Source: Patiria miniata (lineage: Eukaryota; Echinodermata; Asteroidea; Valvatida; Asterinidae). Taken from it: a stretch of DNA of 64,000 nt. A program made the translations under genes and the position numbers. Under the pieces are notes generated by a model, which worked only from the letters and a program-made list of their open reading frames with translations, was not told the origin of the DNA and made no database searches. Shown in pieces: positions 1-10,646 of the stretch. The stretch's first letter is position 1; the number at the start of each line of letters is the position of its first letter. Location of the stretch: positions 930,001 to 994,000 of the forward strand of contig NW_024037074.1 in NCBI RefSeq assembly GCF_015706575.1, given 5' to 3'.

Positions 1-530
1 GGTCCGGTATGCAGAGCCAATATCGAGGCCTTTGGTGAGGTCCAATCGGGTCATCCAGCTGAAGTCCGTAAATGGACGGCAGTTGAGTGCGATTGCATCC
101 GTTTCTGAACAGAATCTGTAGACGCTTCAAGGCAGCTATATATTCATGTTTTTCAGCATGACTTCTGCTGGGCTGGTTCCTGGGGCACATTTTTTGGCCT
201 TGTCTCTGTCCAACGCAAGTTGGTGGTTGTCACTTGTAGCGTGGACCTTTACTGAATCTTTCTTGAAATTGTCGGTGCAGAAAACGTTGGTTTGCTTCTT
301 CCCCTTGTCGCCTGTAACTCCGTTTGCCCGACAGGTCTTTCTTGCAGAACATCAGGTCTTCTTTGTCATCGTAGGACAGCCACTTGAATTCTTTCTCCCA
401 CCCTTTCCTATAAGATTGTTTGCGTTTAGTCTTGTCATATTCGGTGTCTCGTTCACGTTTGAAGGTCGATTTCTCAGCATTTGGTTTCGAAACGGATGGC
501 AAAAATCGCCACATTTTCAGACGGAAAATT
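1..530 (-). pseudogene. TTF-type zinc-finger / hAT-related protein fragment, broken
   Basis: Read on the minus strand, an aromatic and basic stretch (WEKEFKWLSYDDKEDLMFC) is followed, in another frame, by a Cys/His-rich stretch (TCRANGV ... VFCTDNF ... HATSDNHQLA). This is the layout of the TTF-type zinc finger found in ZNF862-like and other hAT-derived proteins. The segment near the window edge (CRPFTDFSWMTRLDLTKGLDIG) resembles the conserved block that follows the finger in those proteins. Breaks: a frame change near position 345, and in-frame stops at 136-138 and 127-129. The window cuts the 3' part. It is either a dead gene or an old transposon-derived copy. The family call rests on motif recognition only. 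Confidence 0.55.
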
Positions 531-639
531 GAAAAACATTGTGCTTGGAACACCAAAAATCTGCCGAATGACACGCAATGCCCAGCAGAAAGAAACATCT
601 TGTTGATATCTTGATACAATCGTTTGTATAAACTCATTA

Positions 640-857
640 CTGGACCAAGCCCAGTCTAATGTGGCTTTCTTATATCAGATGTAGGTAGCTTTCCAGCACT
701 TAACTGGTTCGTCACTCATCACTCAAATTCTGATGGGAGGCAGGCTGGCTCTGGACAACAGACGGCTCTGGACAACAGACACACATACATGTACATTGGG
801 GATAGCCTGACTGTTTATCAAGGACAAACCACTGCACTCCCACCCCTATTATTAACA
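640..857. other. no feature seen
   Basis: A short spacer with no coherent reading frame. It precedes the tandem duplication that begins near 858. Confidence 0.4.
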
Positions 858-2345
858 AGCTGAGTTACCCGATCATAGATCGGGTAGGGCGTATTTGTGT
901 TGGGGTTGAAAGTGTGGGGAGTTAAATGTAAATGGGGGATTTAGTTGAGAAGACATGTAGCTATAGAAAAGCAAGTGACGCGATCTGAGGCAATTTCTGA
1001 CCACGTACGATAGTAAAACAAAAGATCATCTTTTAAACATCATTTTCGAGTTTGGAGGCATTGAATCAGCTGTTCTGAGCAAAAGAATATTATAGTAGGC
1101 TACAATTTTTATTCGGGGAAGAAAAAGTGGGGGTAGGGAATCAAACGATATTGCCCGCTTTAAAATGTTGGGGTGGGGGTCCCCCGTCCCCCACCGATTG
1201 ACGCCGCGCCCATGATAATTATGTACCATGGCATGTATAACTGTCTGTAAATTTTCCCGTTGGTCTGTTAAATTGCATTTCGTGAGGCAGTCGCGTTTGT
1301 TAATGTGGGAAAACTGAGTTGAAAGACTTACCGTATAGTACACAGGCGAAGGCTGATTGTACTGTTTTGACAATAAATCATAATGGAATAAAACGTGAAG
1401 GTGGCATTTGCAATGAAAATGTTGAGTGTGTTACCATAAAATTACATAGTCTGAATCATGGAGGAAGGTCATTATGAAGGTACAGTATTGGACTCTTCAA
1501 CAAACGTAAACTTGAACTTCTTACAATTTGCGAGACCTGCAAGGAAAAAGTCGATTTAACTATTTTATTCAAGTTGGCATGGTTCAACCATAATTTAAGC
1601 AAGGCCAAACAGCCAACAACCACCAATATTATTATTTATGCACTCTTCGTTATTCCAACCCAACATAGTTCAAAGATCACAATATTTGAAGCAATGCATC
1701 GATCCCTCGTTGATTTACCCCATCATAGATCGGGTAGGGCATAGAGTTGGGGATGAAAATGTGGGGAGTTGATGATGTAATTGGGGGATTTAGTTGAGAA
1801 GACATGCAGTTATAGAAAAGCAATTTCTGTGGTGCGATCTGAGGCAATTTCTGACCACTAAAACAATTTTTGTTTAGCAAAAGATCATCTTTTAAACATC
1901 ATTTTCGAGTTTGGTGTCACTGAATCAGCTATTCTGAGTAATAGAATCATTATACATGTAGTAGCTACAATTTTTATGCGGGGAAGAAAAGTGGGGGGAG
2001 GGGACCAAAACAGTGTCCACCGCTTTAAAATGGGGGGGGGGGGTGGAGGGGTTCCCCGTCCCCCACCGATTGACGCCCGTGATAATTATGTACCATGGCA
2101 ACAGTCTGTAAATGTTCTCGTTGGTCTGTTAAATTGGCATTTTGTGAGGCAGTGGCATTTGTGAGAAAACGTACTTGAAAGGCTTACCGTAGTACACAGG
2201 CGAAGGCTGATTAGGAAGGTCATAATTAAGTTTCAGTATATTGGACTCTTCAACAAACGTAAACTTGAACTTCTTACAATTTGCGAGACTGTCTGCAAGG
2301 AAAAAGTCGAGTCAACTGTTGTGTTATTCAACTTGGGTCAACCAT
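858..2345. repeat. tandem duplication, two copies of about 0.7 kb
   Basis: The sequence from about 858 to 1600 recurs from about 1712 to 2345 in the same orientation. Shared landmarks include GATCATAGATCGGGTAGGGC, CAATTTCTGACCAC, GATCATCTTTTAAACATC, a G-rich tract before CCGTCCCCCACCGATTGACG, and CTTCAACAAACGTAAACTTG. The offset is about 853 bp at the left end and about 750 bp at the right end, so one copy has an internal length change. Both copies carry a G-tract of variable length. No gene is evident, and frames of 60-115 codons do not agree between copies. Confidence 0.8.
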
Positions 2346-3345
2346 CTATATAAGAGCAAATTTTACTCGGCCTCCGAGAAATGCTTGCTCCTGAAACGTT
2401 CTGAGCCCGCAGTCTTTCGCGACGCCAAAATCGCTCCACGTCCGTGGAAAAATGTGGAGGGTGTCTTCCGCCGGATAAGACACATTTTCGTCGATTTTTT
2501 GTGTGACTGCGTTTAAGATCGCGATGTTTGAAGCAATGCGTTGATCCCAGACAGGCCCCCGAAATTATAACGCAACACTGTGGCGGGCAGCGAACTCACA
2601 ACGCTCAGCCTTGGTGGAAGCATGGAGCTGTATTAACACACGATGGAAGCAACAGAGCACTATACACGTCACATGCTTGTGCTTCAAATCATGCAAATAG
2701 CGAGCACCGTAGACCCAACCTCGTTTCCAGGGTGTGGAGCAGGCTGCAGTACGCGTTGCCATCGACAGTTTTGCATAGCCCGGAAATACTACGCAGTGTA
2801 GACTTTCGATTGGTCAGACCGCGCAAGGCATACTTAATGTGTAGTCCTTCTGAGTATTCGTTGCACTCGGCGCAGGGGCGGCAAGCGAAGCATATGAAAG
2901 AATAGGGGCACTTGGTGGCCACGCACCATGGAGAAAAAATATTTTACCAAGGTCACCCCATACCACAATTTGGTGAACGCTTTTGCAGAACGGCCGAGTA
3001 GAACACGTAAACGGAACCCCTACGTCGAAGCCGCTGACCTCGCACAGTCTAGACACGCAGAAAAGCCAGGACAGGGGGCGGCCAGGCAGTCAACGTGAAA
3101 GCACACACGACGGCAAATTCCTGCGCAAAATGCAGTCACGAAAAATCGACGAAAAGGATCGCCGGTCCGTACGGGAAAATCAGGACGACCCGAAGCGTCC
3201 AACCCGCCGGAAGACACCCTCCGCATTTTTCCACGGACGTGGAGTGATTTTGGCGCCGCGGGAGCCCGTGGTCTCGGATCCTTTCATGAGCAAACATCGT
3301 CTCGGAGGCCGAGTTAAACTCTCTCTTATATATATAGATATCTGC
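2345..3345. mobile_element. foldback-type element with about 150-bp inverted arms
   Basis: An arm at about 2350-2512 (TCGGCCTCCGAG ... CTCCACGTCCGTGGAAAAATG ... TTTTCGTCGATTTTT) is the reverse complement of an arm at about 3130-3340. The arms are imperfect, with small gaps. Outside the CTCGGAGGCCGAG blocks both ends reach a TATATAAGAG-like motif. The roughly 600 bp between the arms contains no transposase-like frame. It looks like a non-autonomous DNA transposon or foldback element. The target-site duplication was not resolved. Confidence 0.65.
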
Positions 3346-4620
3346 CAACATATTTAAGGTCTATTTTGATTAAAGAGCCATTATCTCAGTAGGGCCTGGG
3401 GCTCATAATACGAACCCTGAAATCCCGGGTGGGTTCGTGAACTGGGCTTGGTCCAGTAATGCCACAAACTAAATTAGTCTGCCCTTGCTGATTAGTCTGC
3501 CCTTGCCGATTTTTTTCAGCTGGCCAGCCGGACCACTTGGCAAAGGTGTTCAGCTGGTCCACCGGCAATTCAACTGGCATTTGGCCAGCGGACCACCGCT
3601 AAGGTCGAACCCTGATTTGTAATATGTTATGTTATGGTACTAAACCTAAAAGAGTTGATGTCGTTTTAACGGATCTAATTTTGAAGACAAGTGGTACTCT
3701 TTCAAAAAAGAAGGAATTTTAAGTCATTTACAAAAAATGCTGCACCTTGGCCGGACTTGGTCCGTACCGTGCAGTAACACTCGTGGTGCGTGGACTGCTA
3801 TGTTGACCGGCCGCGGCCCCACGCAGGCTACGTATCGCCGGTGGTCACTGGCACATGGTGATGTTCACACAGAAAATTGTGCTTCGTAAAATCGCCACAA
3901 ACAAAAGCATTGCGATCTCAAAACAAAATTAATGAAAATAGAAAATGCATAAGCACCAAGCTTTGTTGATTAAAATGTTTTCGAGTTGGCTCGAGGATGA
4001 GAGAGAAATGTATCAGAAAAAAATTATTTGAGAAAATACTCAGTTTACAAAGAAATGTACAAATATTAAACATTGGGCCGAATGTGAAAACTGGGGCGGG
4101 CAGTGATGAATACCTAAAAAAAAAAAAATTAACGTCATTTTTTAACCTTCCAAAAACGGTAGACCTATTGTTGTTTCGGTCAGGGAAGAAATATAAACAT
4201 CATCGGCGGGTGACGATTACTTCAAACCTTTCTTAATAGATGAGTCGTGCTATTTTGGAATTTATGTACATTCCTATTGAAGTGGCAATTACTTCTTTCC
4301 TGTGATATTTGCATTCCCAGTCTCACTATGATGATCATCCACAAACTACATGTATTTTTTTTATATCAATAACAAAGGGATACAAGTTCTACTATTGATA
4401 GATTTGTTTGATATCAGTTGAAACTACAATGTGAAAAAATATATCAGTTAACTTTTAACTGAAAATAAACCTTTCCCAGTCTGGTTAACTTCAAACAGAA
4501 AACAAACCTGATTATTTAATTATCTGTGTCGACACTTCATGATTTTAAATTTTACTGCCTCGGTCTGGTTAACTTTAAACCGAAATTAAACCGGATTATC
4601 TAATTATCTGTTGGCAAACC
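3346..4620. other. non-coding stretch
   Basis: Moderately A+T-rich sequence without a supported exon. It includes a short direct repeat of TTAGTCTGCCCTTGC near 3474-3505 and a repeated TCTGGTTAACTT..AAACCGAAA-like phrase near 4480-4610. Nothing else stood out. Confidence 0.4.
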
Positions 4621-4626
4621 ATGATT

Positions 4627-5080
4627 TTAAAACTTAGTTGCTATCTTTCGACACTTTCCGTTGACGGCGTCTGTGAGTGCCTTCCTGTATATGTCTCCTT
4701 TTGTGGAATCGGGGAACTCTTTTTCCGCTTGTGCCAGTATTGCCTGAAATACCCTAGTGTGCTTCAGCACGTCCTTTCTGATGACCCCTCCCTTGCAGAC
4801 AACTTCCCCCCATGAAAGTTGCTTCTAGCCAGATCTTCACTTGAAAAAAAGAGCCGACATCAGTTTCAGGACCAACTCTTTTGGGCCTGATGCCTTAGTG
4901 TACAACTCAGAATAGGCAGCCCTAATGATGGTACACGTACCAATTCCATCGCATCCCAACAATACCTGATCGTTAGAGATTTGCACAACCCTTGGTTCCG
5001 ACTTTTGTCCCTGTGTTAAACCTAAATGGCTCTTAATAAGGGCCTGGTCCGTCTTGATGTTGTTGATATCGTCTTGTTTC
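4627..5080 (-). pseudogene. BEN-domain-like exon with two frame breaks
   Basis: From a candidate acceptor at 5081-5085, the minus strand encodes KQDDINNIKTDQ ... VVQISNDQVLLG ... SGPKELVLKLMSALFF, then EDLARSNFHGG in another frame, then VVCKGGVIRKDVL ... FPDSTKGDIYRKALTDAVNGKCRK, ending at a stop at 4627-4629. The order (a 'GPKEL..LM..FF..EDLARSN' helix region, then a lysine-rich 'FQAIL..A...FP' segment, closing with 'DAVN.KCRK') matches BEN domains, which are DNA-binding modules in chromatin and transposon-associated proteins. The two frame breaks fall at a T run and a G run, so they could be assembly errors rather than decay. A paralogous segment lies at 5281-5553. Confidence 0.5.
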
Positions 5081-5280
5081 CTGTCAAATCAGCTCAAAAT
5101 CATCCACAAAACGGCTTCTGTACGGCCTTTTTCCTGGACAGGTTGGGCTGGATACATTGCAGTTCTTCAAAGTTGAGTCTGGCTGACTCCTTCATCCGGA
5201 AGTTCTAGTTTCTTTTATGGTTGACAGTAATACCTGTACTTTTCCGAGAATAGGAGGGCCTAATGTGGGAGCAAATTGAA

Positions 5281-5553
5281 TTAACAGAATAATACAACAG
5301 TTTGGCTCATGCGGGGTGTAATTTTAATAAGCCCAAGCTTGACTGCTACCTTCCTACCCTCGTCATTAATGGCATCTCTTACAGATGTCATGTGAGATTC
5401 TGTCTTGGTCGACTTTGGGTAGTCTTTTGCAGCTTGCAACATAATGGCTTGAAATATTGAATGCAGCTTTAAAGTGACGACCTTCCCACCCTTGCATAGA
5501 ACATCCACCCCCATGGTAGTTGTGTTCGGCAAGTTGTCCTTCTCTGGTAGTAG
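5281..5553 (-). CDS. second BEN-like exon, C-terminal half
   Basis: A candidate acceptor (CTGGTTGGTGTAG) opens a frame with no stops: LLPEKDNLPNTTTMGVDV, then LCKGGKVVTLKLHSIFQAIM, then KDYPKSTKTESHMTSVRDAI, then NDEGRKVAVKLG. It aligns with the downstream BEN-like segment: CKGG, FQAI, FP/YP.STK and DA-N...RK are all shared. The N-terminal half of the domain is not visible here, so it lies in an upstream exon or is lost. The frame runs to a stop at 5281. It is one member of a local duplicated pair on the minus strand. Confidence 0.4.
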   Translation of the reverse strand, partial: LLPEKDNLPNTTTMGVDVLCKGGKVVTLKLHSIFQAIMLQAAKDYPKSTKTESHMTSVRDAINDEGRKVAVKLGLIKITPRMSQTVVLFC

Positions 5554-5699
5554 CTACACCAACCAGGAAAAAACAGGGGGTGGTGATAATTTAACACTTG
5601 CAGCGGATACCGATGCTTTATATATTTTTCATTATTATTCTTATTATTATTATGTTGTAGTTAGTTTGTTTGGCATAACATGATGCCTGCAATCAAGTT

Positions 5700-6060
5700 T
5701 TTTAAGGTACCAGCAAAGACATGCCTTCGTCAAATGGTACCCTCTGTACCAGAATTCATAACAACACAGTAAGTTATCTCTGCCTATTACTGTCTGTCCC
5801 GTGCTGCTCAGTTTTTGCACTTGGTGCATCTGCACATCAGTGTGCAGTAGTAACCCAGATTCCTACAGGAGCACATCTTAGTTGTACATGCTGTTTTGCA
5901 CCGCCACTTCTTTATCTTGGATACAAAATATCTTCTTACACATCCGCAAAAGGTGAATACTCTATGGCTGGAATCATAACTAACCGCAGCCCGTCTTTTG
6001 GGGGTCGCAAAAGTGGACCCCGAAAGTCATTCCCGCACGCATAGCACAAGAACAAAACAG
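5700..6060 (-). other. possible degraded coding segment
   Basis: On the minus strand a short stretch reads CYACGNDFRGPLLRPPKDGL, recalling cysteine-containing C-terminal segments that accompany CXC motifs in invertebrate transposon-like proteins. Stops follow within 40 codons. It lies between the CXC exon and the BEN-like exons on the same strand. Weak support. Confidence 0.2.
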
Positions 6061-6313
6061 AAACGCCTAGTTTTTAATGGATGTTTATATTCTACTTTTG
6101 AATGTTCTTTCTGATTAACAACATTTCGTTTAAAGCATGTTTTGTAGCCCAATTGGGCTCATTCCAGGATGCAGTTCCCTTTAATGACTCCCCACAGAGG
6201 TCCAAACTGGTGGTGTGATGAAACTGACGGTAGCTTTCTTAAGAAGGCCGTTGCCACTATTTTCCCTTATGAATAATTTATGAATTCATAACAACACATT
6301 ATTTATATCTCAC

Positions 6314-6433
6314 CTGAACTGTTTTGGCAGGTCTTGCATTTGTGCACGTGTAGTCGCATTTGAACATAAGCCGCCTACACTTACACTTGTTATTCATGCA
6401 GTGCACTTTGCACCTGCACCCCCGGCCCCCACG
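6314..6433 (-). CDS. cysteine-rich CXC-like exon, 40 codons
   Basis: An acceptor (GTCTTTGTTTGCAG) and a donor (CAG/GTGAGA) frame exactly 120 bases in phase 0-0. The peptide starts RGGRGCRCKVHCMNNKCKC and ends RRLMFKCDYTCTNARPAKTVQ. The spacing C-x-C-x3-C-x4-C-x-C-x6-C-x3-C resembles one CXC (tesmin/TSO1-like) repeat, a metal-binding and DNA-binding module that also occurs near the C-terminus of several animal transposase-like proteins. The neighbours on this strand are the BEN-like exons, so all may belong to one transposon-derived gene. The exon structure is clean; the function is inferred from the cysteine pattern only. Confidence 0.5.
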
Positions 6434-6520
6434 CTGCAAACAAAGACAAACCCCAAAACAATCCAATCATCACAAAATACAGAAAATAATAACATCTTCT
6501 AACTACTATCAACATAATAA

Positions 6521-6690
6521 TTACTAAAAGCACAAGAAACAAATTAGCAGAGATGAAACTTTTCCGATTTTAATCAACAAGATAATATTAATAATTACTA
6601 AAGCACAAGAAACAAATTAGCAGAGATGAAACTTTTCCGATTTTAATCAACAAGATAATATTAATAATTACTAAAGCACAAGAAAAAAAT
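6521..6690. repeat. 73-bp tandem repeat, about 2.3 copies
   Basis: The unit containing AAATTAGCAGAGATGAAACT and CCGATTTTAATCAACAAGAT occurs at 6521-6593 and 6594-6666, with a partial third copy. The period is 73 bp and the copies are nearly identical. A+T-rich. Confidence 0.85.
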
Positions 6691-6833
6691 AAGTGAACAA
6701 AATAAATGACAAGATACATGCAAGCAAGCTAAATGAATATTAAACATATAAAACAACAAATTACATGCACACAAAGCATGCAAAGGCAATGAACAATTTA
6801 AATGTCCAGAATCTTGTTAGAGGGAGTTTGATA

Positions 6834-7095
6834 TTTATGACTTGTAAAAGTCAGCGAATACTCCACCGTTTCCACGCCACTTATCTGCATAGAAGCAGAA
6901 TTTCTTCCCTGCCTTGCAAGCTTTGCTGGCCTTGCCTGCCCATTGACGCTTTTCTTGGAGATCATCTTTTGTCAAGTCATCAACGCAGAAGTATTGATCA
7001 TCAGATAGTTGTTTGCAACTTTGTCTTGGGTAGCAATTGAATTTGCCATAAAAGTCAGTTGCTAAATATACTTTATTAAAAAAGTTTAGTCTTGC
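6834..7095 (-). CDS. unrecognised ORF without its own start codon
   Basis: The minus strand is open from a stop near 7097 to a stop at about 6834. The frame includes FYGKFNCYPRQSCKQLSDDQ, then YFCVDDLTKDDLQEKRQWAG, then KASKACKAGKKFCFYADKWR. The charged 'DDLTKDDLQEKR...A.KAGK' segment has a faint likeness to the C-terminal domain of L1-type ORF1 proteins, but this is not enough for a call. It has no ATG in the useful part, so it would be an internal or terminal exon. It may be chance. Confidence 0.25.
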
Positions 7096-7564
7096 CTATT
7101 TCAAAGTGTTAATATGTTTGCCACAAGATTTCTCAAAGTGTTTCTTACTTATAAGAATTCACATAAGATTCTTCGTTTTTATGCCTCATTATTAAAGATC
7201 TTTTAGTTAGAAATTATGTAGGGTACTGTAAAACTTTCTTTAATGAAGAGTTTTAATTCTGTGTATACTTTTGGTGTCTTTTCTTCTGAGACACCTGTCC
7301 TGAAAATTCTTTAAGAGTGTGTGTACACATGGTGTACTTTCCAGGTACATGTATGTACATGTATGTACGTACCACATGAAATATGTACATACCAGTATGT
7401 ATATGCAACCTTAAGTGCAAAGTACATGTACTTTCAAAGTCCATTGATGACTCTTGATGTTTCTTTGGAGACTGAAACTTAGTTTTTGGAGGATTTGATG
7501 ACTGAAACTTAGTTTTTTGAGGATGTGATGCCTCTTTCTTAGAAAGTTTCTCAACAGTCATCCA

Positions 7565-7800
7565 ATGTGATGACTGTGATGCCAGTTTTTGATGACCATT
7601 GATGCCTCATGATGACCTTTGATGCCTAAATGATGACGAGTGATGCCTTATGATGACAAGTGATGCCTTATGATGACTGTTTGATGCCTGTTGATGACCC
7701 GTTGATGACCTTTTGATGCCTGTTGATGACCGTTTGATGCCTGTTGATGACTTTTTTGCCTACTGATGACCAAATGATGCCCAATTCTACTGATGATGAC
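7565..7800. repeat. TGATGACC / TGATGCC minisatellite
   Basis: About fourteen short units alternate TGATGAC and TGATGCC with 2-5 variable bases between them. The 71-codon minus-strand frame across it simply reads the repeat and is not taken as a gene. Confidence 0.8.
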
Positions 7801-7814
7801 CGATTTTTCTAGTA

Positions 7815-7875
7815 GGGGTAGTAGAGTACTTTTCCACGAGTATGAGTACGAGTACTTTGCCATGAGTACCTACAT
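7815..7875. repeat. GAGTACTTTTCCA-type repeat, also at 13385-13560
   Basis: AGTAGAGTACTTTTCCACGA, then GTATGAGTACGAGTACTTTG, recurs almost unchanged at 13390-13440, where it expands into a longer imperfect array. Confidence 0.7.
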
Positions 7876-8434
7876 GTACAGCAGTGTCAGTTATAATGGC
7901 ATATTGAAGGCCTACCTAAACTTGCTTTGCACAATAACTTTCAATGCATTCATACTGCAAGCTTTAAAAATAAATTAAAAATATATATTTTTTCTGTAAC
8001 GGAAGGACATTTTCGAAGTCACTGAAGCGAAACAAATTACGCAAAACCTAAAAAAAAAAGTTTGTCGGTTTTTCAAGACCAATACTTTCTCATGACAGAA
8101 ACTGATGGCATTAGTACATATTTTTGTGTGTGTATTGTAGAATACTTTCATATCACTATTACTCACATTTTTAGGATTAAAACAGGATTATTACGTAATC
8201 CTATTTTTTGGTACCGAAATGTATCAAAAATAAAAATCCGACTTCAAATCTTGAAACTATAGACTTTAGTTTCAGCTTTCATTTGATGTCAAATTTGTTT
8301 ACATGTAAGTCACATGTATTTGAATTGTTTTGTGTCATGTCCACTTTGGTGTGGAATTGCCCTATATTATAGACTGGCGCAAGTCCTGCCTCTAATTAAA
8401 AGTTAAGAGCCATCTTAAAGTTTGAAAATCTTAC

Positions 8435-8483
8435 TCGGTTTTCCAGGCTTCGCAGCCGCAGTCACTGCACCTTTGTCGTTACC
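8435..8483 (-). pseudogene. extra copy of the 49-bp GNDKGAVTAAAKPGKP exon
   Basis: Acceptor CCTCCTCACAG and donor CGA/GTAAGA flank 49 bases encoding GNDKGAVTAAAKPGKP in phase 0-1. The sequence equals the plus-strand exon at 40107-40155; a third, diverged copy sits at 35736-35784. On this strand it follows the 9891 exon but has no in-frame continuation, so it is treated as a duplicate rather than part of a working transcript. Confidence 0.5.
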
Positions 8484-9552
8484 CTGTGAGGAGGTTTTTT
8501 TGGGGGGGGGGGCAGGGGGTGTTGTGTTAAGAAAGGAGGACACAAAGTTAATACAAATGTATAAAAATCAACAAGAAATTTATGACTTTTGTTCAGAAAC
8601 TGTTTTAGCACCCTCTAATTTATGAATAGTTAAAATGCAGTACCCACTGCTATGTACATCAGATTCAAACCGGCCAATCGATCCGGCAAGCTCGGTGGTC
8701 GAGTGGTAAGACATCTGCACTTGCGAAAATGTTGATAATTGTGAACGGCCCCTAAGGGGAAAGTAAGGAAGAGCCAATAAATAAATGGCAGCTAAAAGTC
8801 TCATGAGATTTGAAGGTTTGCATTCGACAAGGATGTATTGTCCACAAGAATCCGACCAACAAATACAGAGAGTTTGTCAATGCTTTTGTGTTTGTGAATG
8901 ATCTACGCAAGCGAGCAGATGTCGTGTGTGAGGGCCAGAGACAGTGAAAAGCTGTTCGACGAAGTCACATGCAAGTGTCTATACATGTATATAGACTTGT
9001 GTGAAAAAAAAATCAACATTTTTTCGTACACTTTTAGGGGGGGGGGGGACTTGAAAAAGTGTACGCTTTGTACACTTGTGAAAATGTTGATAATTGTGAA
9101 CGGCCCTTAAGGGGAAAGTAAGGAAGAGCCAATAAATAAATGGCAGCTAAAAGTCTCATGAGATTTGAAGGTGGTGGAAAAATACTAAGACAAGATAAGT
9201 TTGCGGTAGCACCATGTGATTAAAGCTCTTTTGTGAGAATGTGTGGTTCTGAAAAGAACCGGAACTAAAAGTCTGTGTACGCGTGTGCGTGCCCATTGTC
9301 AATGGTCTAGAAATAAGCCACTAGAGCAACTTAGAAGTGTAGTCATTTTTAATGCTTTTATAATGCTTTTATTGGCCCAAAATATGTCCACAGAACCGAT
9401 GATTAACTCTCTATCTTCAACTTGTTATGAATCTTATCAGTGTAGAAAATAAACACAATTACTCTATTTGTAGATATAGTGTAGGGGGGGGGGGAACTGG
9501 GGGGGGGGATGACTGGGGGGGGGGCAAATGCTTCTTTGACGACGATGCAACG

Positions 9553-9827
9553 TTACTCATTAAACAATTGAATGATCCCCACTGTAGCGCCGCCACTGCC
9601 GGCTAGGACCATATGTGAGTAGAATTGTGCATTGGTTCTCTCCTGTGCCAGGAGGGTTTTTTCTCTAGGCCCTCCGGTACCCTCCTTCCAAAAAAAACAA
9701 CCACTCTTGATCTCAGGCTGTGCTCCGTGGTCATATATGGGTTGATGTGGCTGGCTGCCAAAGGCGCCTTTACATGCCTGCGGCTCAACCACATTGTAGC
9801 CGCGTCCTTCGCAATTCAGCTTCTCAG
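9553..9827 (-). pseudogene. ORF copy (NVVEPQACKGAFG...), left member of a pair
   Basis: Starting after TTACTCGCAG, this is open for about 90 codons with GYNVVEPQACKGAFGSQPHQ and YDHGAQPEIKSG as landmarks, and it ends FNE-stop. The inverted partner is 34800-35074. Differences between copies are mostly amino-acid-changing (Q/L, C/R, C/G, T/A, G/S), which argues against recent purifying selection. The product is not recognised. It could be an old exon or a chance open frame inside a repeat. Confidence 0.3.
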
Positions 9828-9890
9828 CTGCGAGTAAGGATGATTAGCCTCCCATTTGAATTATTTATTATAACAAGTATTTTAACTCAC

Positions 9891-10011
9891 CTCGTCCATG
9901 GCTTTGACTTTCAGTTTCACCTGGGGAGGGCGAGGCTTGGAGAACACTGGCAGCTTGCTCATGTTCATGGGATGTTTGCGCATTAAGATCCCGTGAAGAC
10001 AGTGCTGCCCT
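9891..10011 (-). pseudogene. frameshifted copy of the exon at 34626-34736
   Basis: Splice borders are conserved (CCAACAG acceptor, GAC-GAG/GTGAGT donor). Relative to the plus-strand exon it has lost two bases after GAACATG and gained twelve near the 3' end, so the frame found at 34626-34736 is broken. It is part of the scrambled left-hand set of coiled-coil gene exons. Confidence 0.55.
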
Positions 10012-10119
10012 CTGTTGGTCGTAAAGTGAAATTTACAATTTTGGGGATTCACAACTTTTGATTCTTTGATATCATGCCAAAAGCAATGTATAAAATTCTT
10101 AGATAATGTGGGTATTTAT

Positions 10120-10208
10120 AAAGCGCATGTATCCACCAGTACTGGTGCTCCAGACATTACAATGAGCATCGTTGTTACCCTGCTCATTGGGCCAGTGAAA
10201 CATTCCTC
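10120..10208 (-). mobile_element. SINE 3' fragment
   Basis: The minus strand reads GGCCCAATGAGCAGGGTAAC through GCGCTTTATAAATACCC, matching the 3' part of the SINE at 34168-34540. The tRNA-like head is absent here. Confidence 0.6.
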
Positions 10209-10646
10209 GTCCACGGCTACAGGTCTTTTGACTTTCACCTGTAAATATAAATATCAAAATAAAACCAAGATAGTAATAATCAAAATGAGACCTCACAATG
10301 AACAGCATTCAAAAACAGAAATAAAAGCTGAAAAGAACACTTTTTAAATTCGACTAAAAGCATTGTGAAACAGACCAAACACTATGTTAAACAAGTCAAA
10401 CAAGATTACAACAACCGGATCAACCAAATAAACGATATAATTAACGCAAAGTTGTATCAAAACTAGAACAATGCTTAAATCGTACAAATAAGAAATACAA
10501 AACTGACTTAAAGTGGTCAATTACCCAAATGATTATTACAAAATACAAAACACACAAAAGATTCCACAAGCAACGAAAACATTACGACAGTATCACAATT
10601 ACCCTCAAAACCAGAAACATTCTTCTTTCGTATGATTTGCTGACCA

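Larger units (their letters stand above)
7900..10210 (-). repeat. left partner of inverted blocks found at 34.4-36.0, 37.8-38.1 and 40.0-40.75 kb
   Basis: This stretch matches, in inverted orientation, 34430-36020 (via 10210-8250), 40000-40750 (via 8690-7900) and 37790-38090 (via 9130-8830). Within it, about 95 bp (TGAAAATGTTGATAATTGTG through AAAGTCTCATGAGATTTGAA) is itself duplicated at 8722-8816 and 9078-9171. It includes three exon copies of the coiled-coil gene, listed separately, and the 3' part of a SINE at 10120-10208. Confidence 0.85.

Noticed and set aside
7565..7800. Repeats resembling a CRISPR array
   Set aside because: Units are too short and degenerate, there are no unique spacers of constant length, and the DNA is eukaryotic.
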